Of a stretch of 32,758 nucleotides of DNA, positions 16,381 through 23,743 are shown piece by piece. Source of the stretch: Prevotella sp. (GTDB taxonomy: Bacteria > Bacteroidota > Bacteroidia > Bacteroidales > Bacteroidaceae); the NCBI GenBank assembly GCA_017557405.1, contig JAFYYV010000014.1:1-32758 (forward strand), given 5' to 3'. The translations under genes and the position numbers were made by a program. Position 1 is the stretch's first letter; each line of letters begins with the position of its first letter. Under the pieces are notes generated by a model. That model saw only the letters and a list, made by a program, of their open reading frames with translations. It had not been told where the DNA came from and searched no databases.

Positions 16381-18864
16381 TCATGCTTCATCCTGTTCAG
16401 CTTCAGGCTTTTTCTTCAGTCTTTTGCGCAATGTGAAGATATTCTGACCATTGATGCGTTCATAATTGATACTGTCCATGATACGCCTCACCAAATAGAT
16501 GCCGAGACCACCAATACCACGTTCGTCAGCAGAGAGCGTAGTATCCACCTCACCGCGTGTTGTAGGGTCAAAAGGCATACCGTCATCGCTGATGATAATC
16601 TTCAGGCGTGCTTCATTCGCCACAGCATTGATACGCACATCCCCCTGTACATCAGAAGGATAAGCGTATTCCATCACATTCACCACAGCCTCCTCGATGG
16701 CAAGGTTCATTTGCATCGTTGTGGACATGTCAAAGCCGACAGCCTCGCACACTTCATCGACAAAGGTCGCCAATTGAGGAACTTCTTGAATGTCATTGTG
16801 CAATGTGATGCTGCGATTCAGGATTTCAGCCAACCTCTTTGCAGTATATTGAATGGCCAACATTGTCAAATCGTCGCTCTGCTCCGTTCCGTTCACAAAC
16901 TGATGCACATCGTCCAACACTGAGGTTATCATCTCTTGTGGATTGTCAGGTGCATTTCCAGCCGTGTGCAAAATTCTCTCCATGCCAAATTGTTCATGAC
17001 TTGCATTTTCGGCTTCAGTCAATCCATCGGTAAACAGGAAAATGGTGGTTCCTGGATCTATGACTGTTTCCTGATCTATATAGTTCCAACTAGGCATAAC
17101 TCCCAGAGGCAGGTTTGGTTTCACATCCAGTATCTCGCATTTTCCGCCAATAGTCGCCTCCACTTCATCATCCATTGTGCCTTCTATAAGAATTGGCGCA
17201 TCATGACCCGCATTGCAGTAACGCAATCGACCTGTAGGCAAATCGAGCACACCAAGGAACAAAGTGACGAACATGTGCGTTTCATTACCCTCGCACAACG
17301 ATTCATTCAATGCCATGACTATATGATCCGGTTTCGCTGTGTGGGCAGAGATATTACGGAACAGCGAACGAGTGACAGCCATCACCAACGAAGCCGGTAC
17401 TCCCTTTCCTGAAACGTCACCAATGCAGAAGAACAACTTCTCATCGCGAATATAGAAATCATACAGGTCACCGCCCACTGCCCTTGCAGGGATCAGTTGA
17501 CCATACAGGTCGATATCTATACGGTCGGGGAAAGGTGGGAAAGTCTTCGGCAACATGCTCATCTGAATATTGTGGGCAATATGCAACTCCTTCTCCATCG
17601 ACGCCTTCATTGTGGTTGTCTCCTTCAATTCCTCCACATACTGCGACAGCGAATGTTGCATCGTTTCGAATGAATCACGCAATTGCATGATTTCATCGTT
17701 GTGCTTGATCTGCGGAAGAGGTGTTTTGAAGTTTCCCTGCGCCACCTGTTCAGCCGATGTAGAGAGGAAGCGCAACGGTTTCGTAGCACGCCAAATGGTG
17801 TAGTGTGTCGTAAAGAAAACTATCAATCCTGCAAAAATCATGACCAGCAGGATAATAACACTGATGGCAATACCCCAGCCAAACACCAAGAGCCAATGCT
17901 GCACTACGGCCATCGTCCAACCCGTGTCGCCCATCTTTTTGTAGCTGATAAAATATCTCTCGTTATCCAGCCGTATCTTCTCTAACATGCCGAAATCGCC
18001 TGCCAACATCTTTCGACACACCGCGTCATCCAACGTGTCGGGCGTGGCCTCAACAATATCCTTGATATTTCCATGCAGCACCTTCATCTTGTTGGGATGC
18101 ACGATAAACTGGCCTTTGCTTCCAATCAGGAAACTATAAAAAAGCAAATAATCGACTTCATCAGAATTCACCTCTATAAACCGGCTATTACCTCTCTTTT
18201 CCTCCTCGCGAATCAATCTGCTCAGCCAATCCAACGGAATGTCAATGCCGAACACACCGACCTTCTTGCCATCCTTGTCGTGAATGGGCAGAATATAACT
18301 ACACAGCATCGCCCTTGCACCATCCACATCGAAATACGGATCCGACCAGTAACCATGCCTGTCGTCCTCCACATTGAGTCCTTTCGCATACCACTCGCGT
18401 TTGAAATAGTCATGCGCTGAAGAACCCATCTGAGCCCGTTCTATATGCACACTGTCACGACACACCACATAGGGTTCGAACCATTTTCCCTGACTCTTAT
18501 AGTAGTTGGGTTCGAAAGCTGCAAAACAACCAAAATAGGTCTTGTTCAGCTTCAACTCTTTCTCCAACACATCGAATACCTTTTCCGGACTTTCCAGATG
18601 CTCCTCCAATTCAGCCACATTGTTCGTAGCAGATACTTCCACAGATGTCAGCATCTTATCCAATTCGCCACCTATCACATTGATCATGTCAAGCGAACGT
18701 TGCTGACTTTGTATTGCCGAACTAACAATGACAAGAAACACCACTGCGCCAATCACAAACAGATGGATTAACGACAATATGAAGATTATGCGCCACGTCA
18801 GACGACGCGCAAATGAACGATGTTTCTTCTTTTTCGTTTTTTGCGATACATTCACCTGTCCCAT
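16381..18864 (-). CDS. Cache-HAMP-SpoIIE phosphatase-HATPase regulator (RsbU-RsbW fusion)
   Basis: An 827-residue membrane regulator. TM1 is at about 25-50, a periplasmic dCache-like sensor at 55-320 (PYFDVDGARAMLCSYILPI, GVFGIDIPLDWLS), TM2 at 327-352, and HAMP at 355-410. The SpoIIE/PP2C phosphatase is at about 450-675 with metal-binding Asp466 (GGDLYD), Asp483 (GDVSGKG), Asp613 (TDGLTE) and Asp664/665 (SDDLT). A C-terminal HATPase of the RsbW/SpoIIAB kind spans about 685-815, with N-box AIEEAVVNV, SDDGMPFDP and GIGGLGIYLV. Both enzymatic centres look intact. It probably dephosphorylates and/or phosphorylates a STAS protein such as the one at 11884-12186 in response to a periplasmic ligand. 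It has its own promoter and converges on the lipoprotein gene. Confidence 0.92.
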   Translation of the reverse strand: MGQVNVSQKTKKKKHRSFARRLTWRIIFILSLIHLFVIGAVVFLVIVSSAIQSQQRSLDMINVIGGELDKMLTSVEVSATNNVAELEEHLESPEKVFDVLEKELKLNKTYFGCFAAFEPNYYKSQGKWFEPYVVCRDSVHIERAQMGSSAHDYFKREWYAKGLNVEDDRHGYWSDPYFDVDGARAMLCSYILPIHDKDGKKVGVFGIDIPLDWLSRLIREEEKRGNSRFIEVNSDEVDYLLFYSFLIGSKGQFIVHPNKMKVLHGNIKDIVEATPDTLDDAVCRKMLAGDFGMLEKIRLDNERYFISYKKMGDTGWTMAVVQHWLLVFGWGIAISVIILLVMIFAGLIVFFTTHYTIWRATKPLRFLSTSAEQVAQGNFKTPLPQIKHNDEIMQLRDSFETMQHSLSQYVEELKETTTMKASMEKELHIAHNIQMSMLPKTFPPFPDRIDIDLYGQLIPARAVGGDLYDFYIRDEKLFFCIGDVSGKGVPASLVMAVTRSLFRNISAHTAKPDHIVMALNESLCEGNETHMFVTLFLGVLDLPTGRLRYCNAGHDAPILIEGTMDDEVEATIGGKCEILDVKPNLPLGVMPSWNYIDQETVIDPGTTIFLFTDGLTEAENASHEQFGMERILHTAGNAPDNPQEMITSVLDDVHQFVNGTEQSDDLTMLAIQYTAKRLAEILNRSITLHNDIQEVPQLATFVDEVCEAVGFDMSTTMQMNLAIEEAVVNVMEYAYPSDVQGDVRINAVANEARLKIIISDDGMPFDPTTRGEVDTTLSADERGIGGLGIYLVRRIMDSINYERINGQNIFTLRKRLKKKPEAEQDEA

Positions 18865-18918
18865 TGTAAATGCCTATTTTGGTTAGTCATTGTAGGTTCT
18901 CATTTCCAGTCTCCGATG

Positions 18919-18926
18919 CAAAGATA
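18919..18926 (-). promoter_or_regulatory. -7 element for the PP2C-HATPase gene
   Basis: TATCTTTG on the minus strand, with a leader of about 50 nt to the start at 18864. Confidence 0.55.
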
Positions 18927-19050
18927 CATCTTTTTCACAAAATAACCTCATCTTGTTGTTTAAAAAAGCGAAGTGACCCTTTCTATCCACTAAAGTGGCG
19001 CTCTATATGGACATAAATGACGATATTCCATCAAAAAGTTGCATCCGCGA

Positions 19051-19081
19051 TTGGTTCATTCCATGTTTTTATGTATCTTTG
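19051..19081 (+). promoter_or_regulatory. Promoter of the carboxylesterase gene
   Basis: TTGG at 19051-19054, a 19-bp spacer, then TATCTTTG at 19074-19081: a good Bacteroidota -33/-7 pair. It lies downstream of an in-frame ATG at 19017, so that codon cannot be the normal start. Confidence 0.7.
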
Positions 19082-19109
19082 CACCAAAACCTATTACACT
19101 ATCTATTCA

Positions 19110-20723
19110 ATGAATATGAAAATACGAACCATCGTTTTATCGACTTTGCTCATCATCGGTTTTTCAACAACCGACAACCGAATTTGCTCGGCTGCTACAC
19201 ACCAATCCTCAACACCTGTCGTAAGCACACGGCAAGGACGCGTGGAGGGCATCATGCAAGAAGGGACAATGGGATTCCTTGGCATTCCGTATGCCAAGAT
19301 TGAACGCTTCCAACCACCAATGCCTGTTGACAGATGGCAGGGTGTCCGACCTTGCAAGAAATGGGGCCCTCAAGCCATGCAACCCGTCAACGGCCGCGAA
19401 CTGTCCGATGATGAGATGTCTGAACTTCGCTCGTGCGTGCTCAACGTGTGGACCACCGACCTCAAGGTCCATCGTCCAGTGATGGTATGGCTTCATGGTG
19501 GAGGTTTTGACTCAGGCACCTCCGCATGGAATCCAGGCATGCAGTTGGCAAAGAAAGACGTTGTTGTCGTCAGCATCAACCATCGACTCAACATCCTTGG
19601 ATTCCTCGACCTCTCGGCGGTTTCCGAGAAATACAAGTATTCGGGCAACGTGGGAATGCTTGATATTGTGCAGGCATTGCAATGGGTTCGCGACAACATT
19701 GCAAAGTTTGGTGGCGATCCCAGCAACGTCACTATCTTCGGCGAATCGGGAGGTGGCGGAAAGGTTGGCACATTGCTCTGCATGCCTTCTGCCAAAGGAC
19801 TTTTCCATAAGGCCATCATCATGAGTGGTACTATTCTCAACGTCAACAACCGTGAGATGACACGCGAACTGGGCAAGGCGGTGCTGAAAGAACTTGGTAT
19901 CGACAACGAACATATCGACCGCATCAAAGATGTTTCCTATCAGGAACTCTACCAGGCTGGACAGCGGGCCATGGCAGCCAGCATCGGCACTCGACGCCCT
20001 GGCACACCTATGATGTGGGGATTTGGTCCCACTCCTGATGGCGAGACATTGCTCCAACAACCCTTCCAACCCGACTTCCCCACCCTTTCCGACAACATCC
20101 CTATCTTGATTGGTACCACCTTCAACGAGTTGCAGCGATTGCGTTACAACCGCGAGATGACTTTCGACGAAGCACGCGTTGAACTCGAAAGAACCTTCGC
20201 CGAGGAAACCGATTCCTATATCCGTGCCTTCAAAAAGGCATGGCCCGATTGTACTCCGCAAGACCTGTTGAGCATCGACTGGTTGTTCCGACCGAAAACA
20301 TTGATTACAGCCGATGCCATCACTTCCACCGAACCAGGAAACCGAGGAGCCACACGCAAGGCACCCACCTATATGTATATGTTCACATGCCGCTCTCCCA
20401 AATCCAAAGGTTCGGTGCATGGCTACGAGTTGAACTATTGTTTCAACACCCTCAATCTGGCGCGTCAGGATTTGCCTATTGTACCCGAAGAAGACCAACA
20501 TCTCGCCGACGTGATGAGCAATGTATGGGCTCAATTCGCACATACGGGAAATCCCAACATCAATGGATTGCCTGCATGGAATCCCTATACGCCAAAAAAC
20601 GGAGAATTGATGGTCTTCGACCACAAATGCTACATTCTCAACAATCCTGATCGCGAATTACAACAAATCATCGACCGTCATTGCTTCAAGCAATTGGACG
20701 AATTCAGAAAGAATCATCAATAA
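19110..20723 (+). CDS. Secreted type-B carboxylesterase
   Basis: A 537-residue alpha/beta hydrolase of the carboxylesterase type B family, predicted exported (hydrophobic segment IRTIVLSTLLIIGF near the N-terminus). The catalytic triad is visible: Ser213 in GESGG, Glu340 in TTFNE, and His437 in GSVHGYELNYCF. The oxyanion segment is WLHGGGFDSG. The start at 19110 is preferred because the promoter at 19074-19081 sits inside the longer frame beginning at 19017. An alternative ATG at 19116 gives two residues fewer. Substrates of this family are small carboxylic esters, and nothing here fixes the substrate. The PreA-like gene follows after 9 bp, so the two are probably cotranscribed. Confidence 0.9.
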   Translation: MNMKIRTIVLSTLLIIGFSTTDNRICSAATHQSSTPVVSTRQGRVEGIMQEGTMGFLGIPYAKIERFQPPMPVDRWQGVRPCKKWGPQAMQPVNGRELSDDEMSELRSCVLNVWTTDLKVHRPVMVWLHGGGFDSGTSAWNPGMQLAKKDVVVVSINHRLNILGFLDLSAVSEKYKYSGNVGMLDIVQALQWVRDNIAKFGGDPSNVTIFGESGGGGKVGTLLCMPSAKGLFHKAIIMSGTILNVNNREMTRELGKAVLKELGIDNEHIDRIKDVSYQELYQAGQRAMAASIGTRRPGTPMMWGFGPTPDGETLLQQPFQPDFPTLSDNIPILIGTTFNELQRLRYNREMTFDEARVELERTFAEETDSYIRAFKKAWPDCTPQDLLSIDWLFRPKTLITADAITSTEPGNRGATRKAPTYMYMFTCRSPKSKGSVHGYELNYCFNTLNLARQDLPIVPEEDQHLADVMSNVWAQFAHTGNPNINGLPAWNPYTPKNGELMVFDHKCYILNNPDRELQQIIDRHCFKQLDEFRKNHQ

Positions 20724-20732
20724 ACAACACCC

Positions 20733-22208
20733 ATGAGACTAAACACGCAAATCAAAGAAGAGGCTGCAAAATGCTTATTATGTATAGATGCACCCTGCAG
20801 CAAAGTATGTAAAAACGGAGACCCGGCACGCGCCATCAGAGCCATCCGCTTCGGTAATGAGAAATATGCTGGACAATGGGTCGCCAAGTGTACGGACGAG
20901 GAATTGGAAGCCGCCGAAAAAGCCTGCATCCACTTCAAACATCCCATCCACATCAAGGAAATGGTTCGCTCGATGGATACCACCGTTGATTCGGATGTGA
21001 AACCGAACTTGGCCATCACCTTCTGCGGCATTCCTTGCGAGAATCCTTTCTTCCTTGCATCTTCGGCTATCTGCACCAACTACGAGATGGTAGCACGGGC
21101 ATTCGATGCTGGTTGGGCAGGAGTCTTCTACAAAACCATCTGCCTGCAAGAAATCAAGGAAGTGTCACCACGCTTCGATGCTGTCAGCGAGGTTGGTACA
21201 TCCGATTTCTTCGGATTCCGCAACATGGAACAATTGAGCGAGAATCCCGTGGATGTGGACTTCGACATCCTAAGCCGGTTGAAACGTGACTATCCCACAA
21301 AAGTCGTCATCGCCTCCATCATGGGGCAGACGGAAGAGCAGTGGATTGAATTGGCGAAAAAAGCTGAACAGGCAGGTTTGGACGCAGTGGAGTTGAACTT
21401 CTCGTGCCCACAGATGCGACTGACCGGCATGGGAAGCGATGTTGGACAAGACTCGGAGTTGGTGTTGTTCTACACGGCATACGTAAAACACAACATCAAG
21501 ATTCCCGTCATACCGAAGATGACACCCAACATCACGCATATCAACCAACCTGCCATGGCTGCATATTTTGCCAGTGCCGATGCAGTCTCTGCTATCAACA
21601 CAATTAAGAGTGTTACTATGGACAACCGTGGCGCAGTATCAGGCAAGAAGACCATATCAGGTCTTTCTGGACGTGCCGTGAAGCCCATTGCCCTTAGGTA
21701 CATCTTGGAATTGGCAAAGAACCCCGTATTTAATGGTTCTCATGGCAAACCTCTGGAACTGAGCGGAATCGGTGGCATTGAAACATGGCGTGATGCATTG
21801 GAATTCATCCAATTGGGTTGCCGAAATGTGCAGGTATGCACTGCCGTCATGCAATATGGTTATCGCATCATCGACGACCTCATTCTCGGCCTTTCTTCCT
21901 ATCTTGAGGAACGAGGTCTTTCTTCCCTTGAAACTCTCGTAGGTGAGGAATTGCCAAACTTCGTCACACCTTCCAATCTCGACCGCGACACGATTGTCTA
22001 TCCAAAGATCGATCGTGACACATGCATCGGTTGCGGACGTTGCTACACCTCTTGTATGGACGGCGGTCATCAAGCCATTGCTTTCGACTATGAAACCCGA
22101 CAGCCACGCATTGTCGGCACCAAGTGCGTTGGCTGCCATCTCTGTCGCCTTGTCTGCCCAACGGGAGCCATTGGCATCACCAAGCGTATCAACAAAAAGG
22201 AAAAATAA
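20733..22208 (+). CDS. preA: PreA-like dihydropyrimidine dehydrogenase subunit with N-terminal Cys motif
   Basis: A 491-residue flavin and iron-sulfur oxidoreductase. Residues 1-80 carry a four-cysteine motif (Cys14, 17, 22, 26: CLLCIDAPCSKVC) like that in the N-terminus of GltD/PreT or full-length dihydropyrimidine dehydrogenase. Residues about 90-410 are a dihydroorotate-dehydrogenase-like FMN barrel (NFSCPQM 222-228, PKMTPNITHI, SAINTIKSV, LSGIGGIETW). The C-terminus holds two 4Fe-4S motifs, CIGCGRCYTSC and CVGCHLCRLVCP. PreA with PreT normally reduces uracil or thymine with NADH. No preT is in the window. The protein is longer than standard PreA by the N-terminal segment. The pyrimidine substrate is therefore an inference; see findings. 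Its stop lies 8 bp from the convergent nitroreductase stop. Confidence 0.85.
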   Translation: MRLNTQIKEEAAKCLLCIDAPCSKVCKNGDPARAIRAIRFGNEKYAGQWVAKCTDEELEAAEKACIHFKHPIHIKEMVRSMDTTVDSDVKPNLAITFCGIPCENPFFLASSAICTNYEMVARAFDAGWAGVFYKTICLQEIKEVSPRFDAVSEVGTSDFFGFRNMEQLSENPVDVDFDILSRLKRDYPTKVVIASIMGQTEEQWIELAKKAEQAGLDAVELNFSCPQMRLTGMGSDVGQDSELVLFYTAYVKHNIKIPVIPKMTPNITHINQPAMAAYFASADAVSAINTIKSVTMDNRGAVSGKKTISGLSGRAVKPIALRYILELAKNPVFNGSHGKPLELSGIGGIETWRDALEFIQLGCRNVQVCTAVMQYGYRIIDDLILGLSSYLEERGLSSLETLVGEELPNFVTPSNLDRDTIVYPKIDRDTCIGCGRCYTSCMDGGHQAIAFDYETRQPRIVGTKCVGCHLCRLVCPTGAIGITKRINKKEK

Positions 22209-22216
22209 ACTATCGT

Positions 22217-22714
22217 TTAGAACCAAACGTCACCCGTTTCCTTGCGTTTCTTCTCCTTCACCTCATCGGCAGGATAACCGATGGGGATGAGCACTGTTGG
22301 TTCTTCGTTTTCCGGAATGGAGAACAGTTGTTTGCAACGTTCCACATCGAAATTGCATACCCAGCAAGTGCCCAGACCTTGTTCAGCAGCAGCCAGACAC
22401 AAGTGCTCCACTGCAATTGCCACATCGATATCGCCATGATGTTTTCCGTCACTACGCACCCATTCCTCATCGTGAAGCACAGAGGCAATGACATAAAGAG
22501 GGGCGGTCAGGAACCATTCGCGATGATAACACTCTGAAAGCTTCTTACGCTCCACTTCGTCAGCGACAATGCGGAATCTCCACGGTTGTTTGTTACATGC
22601 CGACGGAGCCAGACGAACACACTCCATGAGATAGTCCATCTTCTCCTGCTCCACAGCCCTCGACTCGTAGTCGCGGCAGCTGTATCTGTTCCTTGCAAGT
22701 TCTATGAAATCCAT
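22217..22714 (-). CDS. Nitroreductase family protein
   Basis: A 165-residue FMN-dependent oxidoreductase of the nitroreductase fold. The N-terminal phosphate-binding RYSCRDY and the RLAPSACNKQPWRF segment are typical, as is AVEHLCLAAAEQGLGTCWV with IPIGYP near the C-terminus. No signal peptide is present, so it is cytoplasmic. The short form with this spacing is common in anaerobes; the physiological substrate is unknown. It has its own promoter with a leader that resembles that of the DUF3267 gene. Confidence 0.9.
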   Translation of the reverse strand: MDFIELARNRYSCRDYESRAVEQEKMDYLMECVRLAPSACNKQPWRFRIVADEVERKKLSECYHREWFLTAPLYVIASVLHDEEWVRSDGKHHGDIDVAIAVEHLCLAAAEQGLGTCWVCNFDVERCKQLFSIPENEEPTVLIPIGYPADEVKEKKRKETGDVWF

Positions 22715-22733
22715 ATTTTATTGTTTTTAGTCA

Positions 22734-22761
22734 ATGCCTCTCACTCCCCTTTATACCCTTT
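22734..22761 (-). repeat. 28-bp leader repeat, copy 1
   Basis: On the minus strand it reads AAAGGGTATAAAGGGGAG then TGAGAGGCAT. It matches 24714-24741 (plus) at 27 of 28 positions. It lies in the nitroreductase leader, sense to the transcript. Confidence 0.85.
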
Positions 22762-22782
22762 AGGCTTTATATAACCCGAGTG

Positions 22783-22814
22783 CAAATATACAGAAAAAAA
22801 ACACGAAAAACAAA
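22783..22814 (-). promoter_or_regulatory. Promoter of the nitroreductase gene
   Basis: The minus strand has TTTG (22811-22814), 20 bp, then TATATTTG (22783-22790), a good -33/-7 pair. The leader to 22714 is about 60 nt. Confidence 0.65.
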
Positions 22815-22837
22815 TGAGCAAAGAAACTTTAACGTTG

Positions 22838-22881
22838 CACCCCCTCCAACAGGGAGGTTTTCCCCCTGAAGGTTTAGGGAT
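22838..22881. repeat. G/C-rich intergenic repeat
   Basis: A short C-rich/G-rich segment (CCCCCTCC, AGGGAGG, CCCCCTG) of the same class as those at 24747-24784 and 32368-32575. A small CCTCC/GGAGG hairpin is possible. The rest of 22815-23001 holds no gene I can support. Confidence 0.5.
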
Positions 22882-23001
22882 TTTCACCTTCACGTTTAGG
22901 ATAAATCCTTTTCACAGGTGGCAAAAATTCCATTATTTTGCCGTTGTAAACAAGAAAGAAGAAACAAGATGTTTAACATTTAAAGAAGAGGAGATTAGAT
23001 T

Positions 23002-23664
23002 ATGAAGAAGATGATGTTCATGGCAATGATGATGGTGATGACCGTCTCGGCCAACGCAATGAGCTACAACGCAGCTAAGTACGAAGCTCTTTTCCTCAGC
23101 GACAAGATGGCTTACGAACTGAACTTGACGAATGCTCAATATAATGCAGTCTACGAGATCAATCTGGACTATCTGATGAGTGTTAACGGTCGCCACGACG
23201 TGTTCGGCATCTGGTGGGATCGCCGCAATACCGACCTCAAGTACGTCTTGACTGCCTGGCAGTATGAGAAGTACATGGATAAGACCTACTTCTATCGCCC
23301 ATTGACTTGGACAAATGGTAGCTGGACATTCACCGTTTACAGCCACTATTCTAACAAGAACCACTTCTACAAGGCTCATCCCAAGGCTTTCAAGAGCTAC
23401 TTGGGTGGGAACAACCGCAAGGCCGATCGCTTCTATGCTGACATGAAGGTGAACAAGCCAACCACTGCACCAAATGTGAAGACGGGTGGCGGCAAGCCGA
23501 ACGGCAATCCTGGAAAGACTTTTGGGAACGGCTCTAATGGGAAGAATACTTTCGGGAAGAACAATAAAGGCAACGTGAATCCTGCCAACAATGGCAACAA
23601 CAAGCAAGTTGCTCTTAACACCAACAAGAGCAATTCGGCTGGCCACTTTGGAGGTCGCAAATAG
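23002..23664 (+). CDS. Small secreted protein with Gly/Asn/Lys-rich tail, unknown
   Basis: A 220-residue protein with a Met-rich signal peptide (MKKMMFMAMMMVMTVSANA). Residues 20-130 form a compact aromatic-rich domain (IWWDRRNTDLKYVLTAWQY, KTYFYRPLTW). Residues about 150-220 are a low-complexity tail of Gly, Asn and Lys (GGGKPNGNPGKTFG, NNKGNVNPANNGNN). The start has one of the best Shine-Dalgarno sequences in the window (AGAGGAGA, 22987-22994), unusual for this phylum and consistent with high expression. I do not recognise a family. The positively charged, flexible tail could bind polyanions or cell-wall material, by inference. It ends at a clear terminator. Confidence 0.85.
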   Translation: MKKMMFMAMMMVMTVSANAMSYNAAKYEALFLSDKMAYELNLTNAQYNAVYEINLDYLMSVNGRHDVFGIWWDRRNTDLKYVLTAWQYEKYMDKTYFYRPLTWTNGSWTFTVYSHYSNKNHFYKAHPKAFKSYLGGNNRKADRFYADMKVNKPTTAPNVKTGGGKPNGNPGKTFGNGSNGKNTFGKNNKGNVNPANNGNNKQVALNTNKSNSAGHFGGRK

Positions 23665-23706
23665 GATGTATACTTGCCTCTATATATGCCTCTTCCAGAG
23701 GACTCG

Positions 23707-23737
23707 GGGGAATCTCAGCAATGGGATTCCCTTTTTT
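23707..23737 (+). terminator. Terminator of the secreted-protein gene
   Basis: GGGAATC (23708-23714) pairs with GATTCCC (23725-23731), followed directly by TTTTTT. Confidence 0.85.
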
Positions 23738-23743
23738 CGTGCT

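Noticed and set aside
18992-19008. Similarity of AAGTGGCGCT here to the terminator at 11793
   Set aside because: Only about 15 bases match and no hairpin partner exists here; chance cannot be excluded.
22814-23005. 63-codon open frame before the secreted-protein gene
   Set aside because: It runs through a G/C-rich repeat, and its product shows no motif; the Shine-Dalgarno serves the next gene.
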